From: Verrucomicrobiota bacterium | GTDB lineage: Bacteria; Verrucomicrobiota; Verrucomicrobiia; Opitutales; Opitutaceae | Reading direction: 5' to 3' | Length of the DNA stretch: 55,628 bases | NCBI GenBank assembly: GCA_016235555.1 | Contig: JACRKC010000119.1 | Location: 1 to 55,628 of the forward strand | Shown here: positions 27,589 to 35,273 of the stretch, piece by piece | Layout of the letters: every line of letters begins with the position of its first letter | Numbering within the stretch: the stretch's first letter is position 1 | Position numbers and translations under genes: made by a program | The notes under the pieces: generated by a model | Told to the model about the DNA's origin: nothing | The model's database searches: none | The model's input: only the letters and a program-made list of their open reading frames with translations

Positions 27589-28812
27589 ATGTCCCTCCTC
27601 ATCCGCCACGCCCGCATCCTGACCCTCGCCACCGGTGACCGCCCGCGGCGCGGCCCGACGCTCCGCGAGCTCGGCCTCATCGAGAAGGGCGACGTGCTCG
27701 TGCGCGACGGCGTGGTCGCCGAAGTGGCACCGGCCATCGAGGCACCGCCGGACACCCAGATCATCGAGGCGGGCGGGCGGGTGCTCATGCCGGGCTTCGT
27801 CGATTGCCACACTCATGCCTGCTTCGCCGGCGACCGGCTCGCCGAGTGGGAGATGAAGGAGAGCGGCATGTCGCACACGAAGATCATCCAGAACGGCGGC
27901 GGCATCCAGGCCACCGTGCGCGCCGTGCGCGACACCACGCGCAAACAACTCGCCGCCCAGCTCCGCACCCGCCTCGACGCGATGCTGCGCGAGGGCACGA
28001 CCACCGTCGAGGTGAAGAGCGGCTACGGCCTGCGCGTCGACGACGAGCTCAATCTCCTCCACGCCATCCAGCGCGCCGCGACCGACTGGCCCGGCACGGT
28101 GAAACCCACCGCGCTGCTCGGCCACGCCGCCGAAGGCGACCCCGAGGAGTTTGCGCGCACGGTCGTGCGCGACGTGCTGCCGGCGGTCGCGAAGGATTTC
28201 CCCGGCATCACCGTCGACGCCTACTGCGAAAAGATGGGCTGGTCCGTCGAGGCCTGCGTCAAGCTCTTCGAAAAAGCCCGCAAGCATCACCCGATCCGGG
28301 TGCACGCGGACCAGTTCAGCTCGCTCGGCATGGTGACCGAGGCGCTCCGCCTCGGCGCGCGCAGCATCGACCACCTCGAGGCATCAACCGACGACGATCT
28401 CAAGGCCATCGCCGACTCGCACACCTACGGCGTCATCCTGCCGTGCGCCGGTTTCCAGATCAACGGCCGCTACGCGCGTGCCCGGAAACTCATCGACGCC
28501 GGCGGTCTGCTCGCGCTCGCGACCGACTTCAATCCCGGCACGGCGCCGTGCTCGTCGATGCCCTTCGCGATCGCGCTCGCCGTGCGCGCGTGCCGGCTTA
28601 CGCCCGCCGAGGCGATCGCCGCGGCCACCGTCAACGCCGCCTCGCTCCTCGGCCTCAACGACCGCGGCACCATCGCGCCCGGTCAGCGCGCCGACCTGCT
28701 TCTGCTGCGCCACAAGGACGAACGCTCCCTCGCCTACGAGTTCGGCGGCAACCCGGTCGACCTGGTGGTGTGCGGCGGCAAAGTGGTGACCCACATCGAA
28801 GCGGCACGGTAG
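27589..28812 (+). CDS. hutI: imidazolonepropionase
   Basis: Hydrolyses imidazolone-5-propionate to formiminoglutamate in histidine degradation. The 407-residue amidohydrolase has the metal-binding GFVDCHTHACFAGDR, the HutI-specific GGGIQATVRAVRDTTRKQL and EVKSGYGLRVDDELNLL, then IRVHADQFSSLG, SIDHLEASTDDDL and LATDFNPGTAPCSSMPFAIA. The ATG at 27589 starts MSLLIRHARILTLA. It is divergent from carB across a 147-base gap. No other hut gene is in the window, so it either works with distant hut genes or has been kept for another purpose. Confidence 0.95.
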   Translation: MSLLIRHARILTLATGDRPRRGPTLRELGLIEKGDVLVRDGVVAEVAPAIEAPPDTQIIEAGGRVLMPGFVDCHTHACFAGDRLAEWEMKESGMSHTKIIQNGGGIQATVRAVRDTTRKQLAAQLRTRLDAMLREGTTTVEVKSGYGLRVDDELNLLHAIQRAATDWPGTVKPTALLGHAAEGDPEEFARTVVRDVLPAVAKDFPGITVDAYCEKMGWSVEACVKLFEKARKHHPIRVHADQFSSLGMVTEALRLGARSIDHLEASTDDDLKAIADSHTYGVILPCAGFQINGRYARARKLIDAGGLLALATDFNPGTAPCSSMPFAIALAVRACRLTPAEAIAAATVNAASLLGLNDRGTIAPGQRADLLLLRHKDERSLAYEFGGNPVDLVVCGGKVVTHIEAAR

Positions 28813-28858
28813 CCGTCAAGCCGCACTGGCGCGCGGCCCGGGACGCCGTGGCCGGCCG

Positions 28859-30115
28859 CTATCCGAGCTTGCTCACTTCCACGCCCAGCACTTTTGCGGC
28901 GGCGGCCTTGTCACCTTTGCAGGCGTGCAGGACGTGCTCGATGTATTGCTTTTCCTGGCCCAGCAGAAATTCGGCGAGCGTCGGCCAGCTCTTCACTTCG
29001 CGCAGGCGCAGGGGCAGTTGCTGGAGCGTGACGATGCGCGTCTCGGTCGTCGCCGCGATCTTGGTGACCACCTGGAGCAGTTCCGTCAGGTTGCCCGGCC
29101 AGCCGTAGGACTGCATCACGCTGAGCGCATCCTCGGTGAACTCGACCAGCTTCGCATCGAAGTGCGGGTTCGTCGCCTGCGCACAGTAGTGTTTGACGAG
29201 CAGCGGGACGTCCTCGAGCCGGTCGCGCAGCGGCGCCGTCTGCACGGGTAGCGACGCCACGCGGTAGAACAGTTCCTCATGGAACTTGCCCTCGTCCGTC
29301 ATCGCCTCGAGATCGACGGTCGTCGTGCAAACGAGGCGGAAGCCATGCGCGGTGTTCTTCAGCACGCTCACCAGTTCCTTCTGCACCGGCACGGTGAGGC
29401 ATTGCAGGTGCTGGAGGAAAAGCGTGCCACCCTTGGCCTGCTTGACCCAGGCGCCGCCCTCGCCGTTCTGGCCGATCAGGCCTTCCCGAAAATTGGCGTC
29501 CGAACTCAACGAGCAGTCGATGCGCACGAACTGCGCCTCCGCGGCGCCGCTCGCGGCGTGGAGGATCTCCGCGACCGCCGTCTTGCCGGTGCCGTTCTCG
29601 CCGATGAGCAGCACGGGGGTGCGCACGGTGGCGAGTTTCCGGACCTGGGTGATGAGCTTCTTGAGCGCCGTGCTTTTGCCGATGAGCCGGCCCTCGATAT
29701 CCCCGGGCTTCGCTCCCGCGGGCAGACCCGTCGCCGCCCGCTCCGCCTGGAACTGCCGGAACTCGATGCCGCGACGGAGCGTTGCGATGAGTTCATCGAC
29801 ACGGAACGGTTTTTGCAGGTAGTCGAACGCCCCGAATTTCAGCGCCTGAATCGCACTCTCGGTCGACGCGTAGGCGGTCATGATGATCACCACACAGTTC
29901 GGATCGTAGAGCTTGAGCTGCTTGAGCAGGGTGATGCCGTCCATCGGCTTCATGTCGATGTCGGCCAGCACGAGATCGAACTTGTCGACCTTGTAGCGGG
30001 CGAGGCCCTTTTCCCCGTCCGTGGCAAAGGCCGTGGTGAATCCCGTCGGCTGGATCACAGCGTCGAGCATCTCGTGGATGGAGACGAGGTCGTCGACGAT
30101 GAGGACGGATGGCAT
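28859..30115 (-). CDS. NtrC-like response regulator with degenerate AAA+ domain
   Basis: A 418-residue protein with a complete receiver domain (D8/D9, phospho-acceptor D52 in LADIDMKPMDG, T80, K102 in LQKPF) and a sigma-54-activator-type AAA+ domain. Walker A is intact (GENGTGKT, 172-179). The GAFTGA loop that contacts sigma-54 is absent: the segment reads GLIGQNGEGGAWVKQAKGG. Walker B is TLFLQH (231-236) where active proteins have TLFLDE, so the Mg and water-activating acids are lost. The C-terminal Fis-like helix-turn-helix (GDKAAAAKVLGVEVSKLG) ends inside the recognition helix. I infer a regulator that no longer drives sigma-54 and acts by binding or phosphorylation-dependent interaction. 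It lies 72 bases downstream of a PilC-type gene on the same strand. Confidence 0.85.
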   Translation of the reverse strand: MPSVLIVDDLVSIHEMLDAVIQPTGFTTAFATDGEKGLARYKVDKFDLVLADIDMKPMDGITLLKQLKLYDPNCVVIIMTAYASTESAIQALKFGAFDYLQKPFRVDELIATLRRGIEFRQFQAERAATGLPAGAKPGDIEGRLIGKSTALKKLITQVRKLATVRTPVLLIGENGTGKTAVAEILHAASGAAEAQFVRIDCSLSSDANFREGLIGQNGEGGAWVKQAKGGTLFLQHLQCLTVPVQKELVSVLKNTAHGFRLVCTTTVDLEAMTDEGKFHEELFYRVASLPVQTAPLRDRLEDVPLLVKHYCAQATNPHFDAKLVEFTEDALSVMQSYGWPGNLTELLQVVTKIAATTETRIVTLQQLPLRLREVKSWPTLAEFLLGQEKQYIEHVLHACKGDKAAAAKVLGVEVSKLG

Positions 30116-30187
30116 GGTGCGATGAGTCGGGGCCGACGACGCTCCGGGGAACGCCGGGCGATGTCAAACCTCACGCTGCGCGCGCCG

Positions 30188-31363
30188 TCAGTTCAGCCCG
30201 CCGGCGACCGCACCGAGCTGGAAGATCGGCAGGAACATCGCCATGACGATGCCGCCGACGACCACGCCGAGGAACACGATGAGCATCGGCTCGATCAGGG
30301 AGGTGAGGGCCGCGATCGTGGCCTCGCACTCCGTGTCATAGAAATCCGCGATCTTGTTCATCATGCCGTCGACGTTGCCGGTCGATTCACCGGCCTTCAC
30401 CATGTGCTTCATCATCGGCGGAAAAAACGGATTGGCCGCCAGGATTTCGGACACCTGGCCGCCCTGGCTCACGTGCTTGGCGATCTCCTCGCAGGCTTCC
30501 TCGATCTGCACCGTGTTGGAGGCCGACGACACGATCTCGAGGGTGCGCAGGATGGGCACGCCCGAGCGGATCAGCGTGGCATAGGTGCGGCAGAAGCGGG
30601 ACAGACAGATCTTGTGAATGAGATTCCCGAAGATCGGCGCCTTGACGAGAAACTGGTCCTTCACCTTGCGGCCCTTGGGCGTCTTCACAAAACGGCTGCC
30701 GAAGAAAAACACCCCGTAGCAACCACCACCGACGGCCCACCACCACGCCTTCATGAAATTGGACAAATCGATCAGGAACTGCGTCGGCGCGGGGAGCTTG
30801 GCGCCGAAGTCCGCGAACATCGACGCGAACACCGGGATGACGAAGATCAGCAGCACGTTGACCAGCGCGACGGCGAGACCGATGACCGCGACCGGGTAGG
30901 TCATGGCCGATTTCACCTTCTTGGTCAGCTTGACAGTCGACTCGAAGTAGCCGGCCACCTTTTGCAGAATTTCGGCGAGGCCACCGGACGCTTCGCCGGC
31001 CTCCACCATCGAAATGAACAGGTTGTTGAACGAGTTCGGAAACTTCTTCACCGCAGCCGAGAACGAGTTGCCTTGCGAGATGTCCAGACGCACATCGCGG
31101 ATGACGACGCGGAAATAAGGGTCTTCCGTCTGATCCTGGAGGGCCTCCAGGCACTGCACCAGCGGGAGGCCGGCGGAGAGCAACGACGCGATTTGCTGGG
31201 TGAAAATGGCGAGTTCGCCGAGCGGCAGCTTGTAACTCTTGGACTTCTTCTCGATGGCCTTTTGTTTGGCGAGCGCTTGGGCGGCCTGCACGCCGCCCTT
31301 TTTCGGCGCAGCACCCTTGCCTGCACCGGCGGAAGCGGGGGACGCGGAGGAAATCAGTGCCAT
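30188..31363 (-). CDS. type IV pilus / type II secretion inner-membrane protein PilC/GspF
   Basis: A 391-residue platform protein of type IV pilus or type II secretion systems, which couples the assembly ATPase to pilin polymerisation. It shows the duplicated GspF/PilC domain: FTQQIASLLSAGLPLVQCLE with MVEAGEASGGLAEILQKVAG in the first half and FCRTYATLIRSGVPILRTLE with MVKAGESTGNVDGMMNKIAD in the second. Three membrane segments are visible (AVIGLAVALVNVLLIFVIPV, a central one, and MLIVFLGVVVGGIVMAMFLP). The ATG at 31363 gives MALISSASPASAG and a basic N-terminal linker. The ATPase and major pilin genes are not in the window. Confidence 0.92.
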   Translation of the reverse strand: MALISSASPASAGAGKGAAPKKGGVQAAQALAKQKAIEKKSKSYKLPLGELAIFTQQIASLLSAGLPLVQCLEALQDQTEDPYFRVVIRDVRLDISQGNSFSAAVKKFPNSFNNLFISMVEAGEASGGLAEILQKVAGYFESTVKLTKKVKSAMTYPVAVIGLAVALVNVLLIFVIPVFASMFADFGAKLPAPTQFLIDLSNFMKAWWWAVGGGCYGVFFFGSRFVKTPKGRKVKDQFLVKAPIFGNLIHKICLSRFCRTYATLIRSGVPILRTLEIVSSASNTVQIEEACEEIAKHVSQGGQVSEILAANPFFPPMMKHMVKAGESTGNVDGMMNKIADFYDTECEATIAALTSLIEPMLIVFLGVVVGGIVMAMFLPIFQLGAVAGGLN

Positions 31364-31556
31364 GTCCGCAGCCAAACGGCACGCCCAGCGGCTCGCAACC
31401 CCCTTTTCGGCCTGCGCCGCGAAAATCTGCCGTGGGAAAATACGTAGGCGGGCCGGACTGAATGTCATCCGCCGGCCCCGCGCACCGCCCGCCGGGGGCC
31501 GCGCTTCCGCAAACTTTCGCCGGTCTGCCTTCGCACCATGCGCTTCCCGCGAAGGC

Positions 31557-31630
31557 TGGTGCGGGCGGACGGAATCGAACCGACGACACCGCTTTGGAAG
31601 AGCGGGGTTTTACCACTAAACTACGCCCGC
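31557..31630 (-). tRNA. tRNA-Gly (anticodon TCC)
   Basis: On the minus strand this folds as a complete cloverleaf: acceptor GCGGGCG/CGCCCGC, D stem GTTT/AAAC, anticodon stem CCGCT/AGCGG with loop CTTCCAA (anticodon TCC), and T loop TTCGATT with one T-T mismatch in its stem. The 3' ACCA is encoded, so the discriminator is A73 and the CCA need not be added. The end of the region overlaps nothing else; rsmE begins about 110 bases away on the other strand. Confidence 0.96.
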
Positions 31631-31741
31631 AGGGCGCGCCGAGAGCTTCACGCGTGCGGTCGGCCGGTCAAGCCCGCAGCGCACCCGGCCCCGGCACGGC
31701 ATTGCCTCCGTCGGACAACCTGCCCCAATCGACCGACTCGC

Positions 31742-32464
31742 GTGAATCTGATCCTCTTCGAACCAGCCGAAACCGCCGCGCCACTTCCGCGTCGAGATCC
31801 GCGCGCCACGCACATCATCGAGGTGTTGCGCCGGGGCACCAGCGATTCATTCGACTGCGGGCTCGTCAACGGGCCGCGCGGCAAAGCCACGGTGGAAGCC
31901 ATCGGCCCGGAGGCGATCGCATTGTCATTCTCATGGGGAGCCGCGCCACCACCGCCCGAACCCATCACGCTCATCGTTGGCCTCCCCCGCCCGCAGACCG
32001 CCCGCGACATCCTGCGCGACGCGACCGCACTGGGAGTCGGCACGATGCATTTCGTCCGCACGGAGAAAACCGAGCCCTCCTATGCGCAGAGCACCTTGTG
32101 GTCCTCCAGCGAATGGCGGCGGCACCTGCTCGACGGCGCCCAGCAGGCCTTCGATACCCGCCTCCCGGCCGTCACGCACGGCCGCGCGCTCAACGAAACG
32201 CTTGCCGCGCTCGACCCCGGAGTCACCCGCGTCGCCCTCGATCACTACGAAGCCACTGTCCCGCTCCACGTGTGTCATTGCCCAAATGACACCAGCGTCG
32301 CGCTCGCGATCGGTCCGGAACGCGGCTGGTCGGCCCGCGATCGCGAGGTGCTGCGCGCACATGGCTTCACGCTCGCGCATCTCGGTCCGCGCGTGTTGCG
32401 CGTCGAGACGGCGGTGATCGCCGCACTCACGCTGGTCCGCAGCCAGCTGGGCCTCCTCGGCTGA
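31742..32464 (+). CDS. rsmE: 16S rRNA (uracil-1498-N3)-methyltransferase
   Basis: Methylates U1498 of 16S rRNA in the assembled small subunit. The 240-residue protein has the PUA-like N-terminus (ATHIIEVLRRGTSDSFDCGL, then VNG) and the SPOUT knot C-terminus with LPRPQTARDILRDATALGVG, YAQSTLWSSSEWRRHLLDGA, LAIGPERGWSARDREVLRAH and LGPRVLRVETAVIAAL. The GTG at 31742 begins VNLILFEPAE, the usual RsmE opening; earlier in-frame ATGs would run through the tRNA gene. It is slightly shorter than many RsmE proteins at the N-terminus. Its stop codon directly abuts a family 3 palindrome. Confidence 0.92.
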   Translation: MNLILFEPAETAAPLPRRDPRATHIIEVLRRGTSDSFDCGLVNGPRGKATVEAIGPEAIALSFSWGAAPPPPEPITLIVGLPRPQTARDILRDATALGVGTMHFVRTEKTEPSYAQSTLWSSSEWRRHLLDGAQQAFDTRLPAVTHGRALNETLAALDPGVTRVALDHYEATVPLHVCHCPNDTSVALAIGPERGWSARDREVLRAHGFTLAHLGPRVLRVETAVIAALTLVRSQLGLLG

Positions 32465-32558
32465 GGGCGCAGCTCACTTTTCTGCAATCGACGAGGCGGG
32501 ACGCCTCGTCCACGTGGCTGAGGCGTCCCGCCTCAGTCAGAAAAGTGAGATGCGCCCC
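32465..32558. repeat. palindromic repeat, family 3 arms with a different core
   Basis: Outer arms gggcgcagctcacttttctg (32465) and cagaaaagtgagatgcgccc (to 32557) are near-perfect reverse complements. The centre contains gaggcgggacgcctc and gaggcgtcccgcctc, which differ entirely from the core of the other family 3 copies at 20580 and 23852. The element starts on the base after the rsmE stop. Confidence 0.9.
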
Positions 32559-32653
32559 GGCTGAAATTTCGCCCGACTTCGCCCTTGGCGAACGGCGCGG
32601 CGGCGCTACGCTCGCGTCAGTTTCTGCGCTCCCGCCCCGGCCCAGCACCGCGC

Positions 32654-33775
32654 ATGAAAACCACCCTCGTCCTCCTCCCGCTGGCCGCGTTGGCCGGCGC
32701 GCTCCAGGCCCAGACGCCCCCGCCCGTCTCCGCCGTCGCCGGCGATCTCCGCTCGCTGCCCGTGCTGCGCGAAGGCGTCAAACGCCAGCGCATCTCCAGC
32801 TACGACCGCACCGGCGGCAACCGCGACTTCCTCTCCGACCTCAAGCCCGGCGCCACCGCCACGCTCGCCCGGATCGACGGCGCCGGCACGATCACGCACC
32901 TCTGGGTCACCATCGCCTCGGCCGAGCGCTATCATCTCCGTCGCATCGTGCTGCGCGCGTGGTGGGACGGCGAAACCGAGCCGAGCATCGAGGCGCCGAT
33001 CGGCGACTTTTTCGGACTCGGTTTCGGCGAACCCAACTACTGGGCCAGCGCGCCACTCGCGGTGTCGGATCGCGCGCTCAACTGCTTTTTCCCGATGCCG
33101 TTCTCGCGCGGCGCGCGCCTCGAGATCGAGAATCAGGGCCAGCAGCCGATCCGTTCGTTCTACTACTACGTCGACTACGAATCCGCCACGCCCGACTCCA
33201 CCGCCGCGCGCGCCCTCGCCACGCAGGGCCGCTTCCACGCGTGGTGGAATCGCGAGCTCACCAAGGCCTCCGACGGTGCGCCGAACCAAGACGGCAGGAA
33301 AAACTACCTCATCATGGAGACCACCGGCCGCGGCCACTACGTCGGCACCGTGATGCACATCCAGGGCCTCGCCACCGGCTGGTGGGGCGAGGGCGACGAC
33401 ATGATCACGATCGACGGCGACCCGAAGCCCACACTCATCGGCACCGGCCTCGAGGACTACTTCGCCGGCGCGTGGAACTTCAACCAGCTCCAGCGCGAAT
33501 ACTGTTTCCCCTACTTCGGTTACTCGCGCAAAGGCAACGCCCACCCCGACTACACCGGCCGCCACTCGATGTATCGGTTCCACCTGCCCGACCCGGTGAT
33601 GTTCGAACAATCGATCCGCGTGACCATCGAGCACGGCGCGATGAACGACCGCGGCGACGACTACTCGTCCACCGCCTACTGGTATCAAACCGAGCCCCAT
33701 CAGAAATTCCCCGCGCTCGCGCCCGCCGCCGATCGGCTGCCCATCGATCGTTGGAAAGCCGAGCCGACCAAGTAA
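32654..33775 (+). CDS. DUF2961 / GH172 family secreted glycoside hydrolase
   Basis: A 373-residue exported protein (signal peptide MKTTLVLLPLAALAGALQAQ) of the DUF2961 family, now GH172, whose members act on fructose anhydrides or arabinofuranosyl linkages. Family text includes RISSYDRTGGNRDFLSDLKP, IDGAGTITHLWVTI, YYVDYE, HVQGLATGWWGEGDDMITID-like (here MHIQGLATGWWGEGDDMI), GTGLEDYFAGAWNFNQ and MYRFHLPDPVMFEQSIRVTI. The acidic residues of GEGDD and GLEDYF are probably catalytic or metal-binding; this is inferred from conservation in the family. It is 18 bases upstream of a second secreted carbohydrate-related gene. The exact sugar cannot be told. Confidence 0.88.
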   Translation: MKTTLVLLPLAALAGALQAQTPPPVSAVAGDLRSLPVLREGVKRQRISSYDRTGGNRDFLSDLKPGATATLARIDGAGTITHLWVTIASAERYHLRRIVLRAWWDGETEPSIEAPIGDFFGLGFGEPNYWASAPLAVSDRALNCFFPMPFSRGARLEIENQGQQPIRSFYYYVDYESATPDSTAARALATQGRFHAWWNRELTKASDGAPNQDGRKNYLIMETTGRGHYVGTVMHIQGLATGWWGEGDDMITIDGDPKPTLIGTGLEDYFAGAWNFNQLQREYCFPYFGYSRKGNAHPDYTGRHSMYRFHLPDPVMFEQSIRVTIEHGAMNDRGDDYSSTAYWYQTEPHQKFPALAPAADRLPIDRWKAEPTK

Positions 33776-33793
33776 CGTCGCTCCGCCACCCCG

Positions 33794-35008
33794 ATGAAAA
33801 CCTCGCTCCGCCGCTTCCTTCCACTCGCGACTTGCTCACTCCTCGCCCCCGCCGCCAGCGCCGCCACGTTCGGCGACGACCTCGTGTTTCTGCGCAAGCA
33901 CACCACGGTGATCGTGCTCAGCGATGCCGGCGGCCAGGCGCAGGTCGCCGTCGTGCCCGCGTGGCAGGGGCGCATCATGACGAGCACGGCCGGCGGCGCT
34001 GGCGGCACGAGCTACGGCTGGGTGAACCGCGAGTTGATCGCCGCCGGAAAATTCGTGCCACACATCAACGTGTTCGGCGGCGAGGATCGTTTCTGGCTCG
34101 GGCCCGAGGGCGGCCAGTTCTCGATCTTTTTCGCCCAGGGCGCGAAGTTCGATCTCGAGCACTGGTTCACGCCTGCCGCGATCGACACGGAATCGTTCGA
34201 GATCGTGAGTCAGACCACGGAAAGCGCCGCCTTCCGCCGCGCCATCACCCTCGTCAACTACTCGGGCCACCAGCTGAAGCTCGACGTGCAGCGCGAAGTC
34301 CAACTGCTCCGCGCCGCCGACGCTCTCGCCGCCCGCAAGCTCAACGCGCCCGCCGGCGTGTCGGCCGTGGCGTTTCAGTCGGTCAACCAGATCAAAAACA
34401 CCGGCACACTCCCGTGGCGCCGGGACACCGGCCTGCTTTCGATCTGGATCCTCGGCATGTTCAACGCGTCGCCGACCGCGACCGTCGTCATCCCGTTCGC
34501 CGCCGGCCCCGCGTCGTCGCTCGGTCCCGTCGTCAACGACACCTACTTTGGCAAGGTCCCCGCCGATCGCCTCGTCGTGAAGGACGGCGTGATCTATTTC
34601 CGCGCCGACGCCGCTCACCGCAGCAAGATCGGCCTCTCGCCACGCCGCGCCCGGCCGCTGCTCGGCAGCTACGACGCGAATTCGCGCACGCTCACGCTCG
34701 TGTCGTTCACGCTGCCCTCCGGCGTGACCGACTACGTCAACTCGATGTGGGAAATCCAAAAGCAGCCGTTCGCCGGCGACGCCATCAACAGCTACAACGA
34801 CGGCTCGCCCGCGCCCGGCGCGAAGCAGCTCGGCCAGTTCTTCGAACTCGAAAGCTCCTCACCCGCCCTCGCGCTCGCGCCCGGCGAATCCGCCACGCAC
34901 ACGCACCAGACCATCCACCTGCAGGGCGACGAAGCGAAACTCGACCCCATCGCCCGCGCCGCGCTCGGCGTGAGCCTCGCGCAGATCAAGACGGCCTTCG
35001 CGCGGTAG
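33794..35008 (+). CDS. secreted DUF6786-like protein
   Basis: A 404-residue exported protein (signal MKTSLRRFLPLATCSLLAPA) rich in beta strands. The early text TTVIVLSDAGGQAQVAVVPA with WQGRIMTSTAGGAGGTSYGW, then GGEDRFWLGPEGGQFSIFF, resembles the DUF6786 family, which looks like an aldose-1-epimerase or galactose-mutarotase-type beta-sandwich that binds sugars. No catalytic assignment can be made. It lies 18 bases after the GH172 gene on the same strand, so the two are probably co-transcribed for use of the same carbohydrate. Confidence 0.78.
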   Translation: MKTSLRRFLPLATCSLLAPAASAATFGDDLVFLRKHTTVIVLSDAGGQAQVAVVPAWQGRIMTSTAGGAGGTSYGWVNRELIAAGKFVPHINVFGGEDRFWLGPEGGQFSIFFAQGAKFDLEHWFTPAAIDTESFEIVSQTTESAAFRRAITLVNYSGHQLKLDVQREVQLLRAADALAARKLNAPAGVSAVAFQSVNQIKNTGTLPWRRDTGLLSIWILGMFNASPTATVVIPFAAGPASSLGPVVNDTYFGKVPADRLVVKDGVIYFRADAAHRSKIGLSPRRARPLLGSYDANSRTLTLVSFTLPSGVTDYVNSMWEIQKQPFAGDAINSYNDGSPAPGAKQLGQFFELESSSPALALAPGESATHTHQTIHLQGDEAKLDPIARAALGVSLAQIKTAFAR

Positions 35009-35060
35009 GGTCTGTCTTCAGACTCATGAAACCGTGCTCCGGAAAATTGTGAGCGGGGCT

Positions 35061-35202
35061 TTATACCAACGGCTGTTGAAATCTGTATGGTCGTAGGTCG
35101 GGCTTTACGCCCGACACGTGTCCGCCTCCGGCGGATGTCGGGGATAAACCCCGACCTACCCACGGAACCCCATAGTCCATTCTTCAGCAGCCGTCGGTAT
35201 TA
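35061..35202. repeat. three-level nested palindrome
   Basis: Outer arms ttataccaacggctgttgaa (35061) and ttcagcagccgtcggtatta (to 35202) enclose the family 6 palindrome gtaggtcgggctttacgccc to aaaccccgacctac (35093-35159). That in turn holds an extra mini-hairpin tccgcctccggcgga (about 35120-35134), which is absent from the family 6 copy at 7687-7737. Three independent palindromes are therefore stacked inside one another. Confidence 0.85.
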
Positions 35203-35231
35203 TGCCCTGACCGAGGACGTGTGCCGTAACC

Positions 35232-35257
35232 CGTCGGGGCGTAACGCCCCTCCCACA
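35232..35257. repeat. half of a family 5 palindrome
   Basis: The text cgtcggggcgtaacgcccct then cccac is the reverse complement of the left part of the inner element at 6034 and 24010. Only this half is present, ending just before the symporter stop codon at 35274. Confidence 0.75.
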
Positions 35258-35273
35258 CGGTTTGAAGCAGCCC

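Noticed and set aside
29279-31447. A 722-residue plus-strand open frame across the regulator and pilC genes
   Set aside because: It spans two genes and their gap in the antisense direction and shows only low-complexity Arg/His/Glu text.
31538-31741. Longer N-terminus for rsmE from an upstream ATG
   Set aside because: It would translate through the tRNA-Gly gene; the GTG at 31742 gives the family start.
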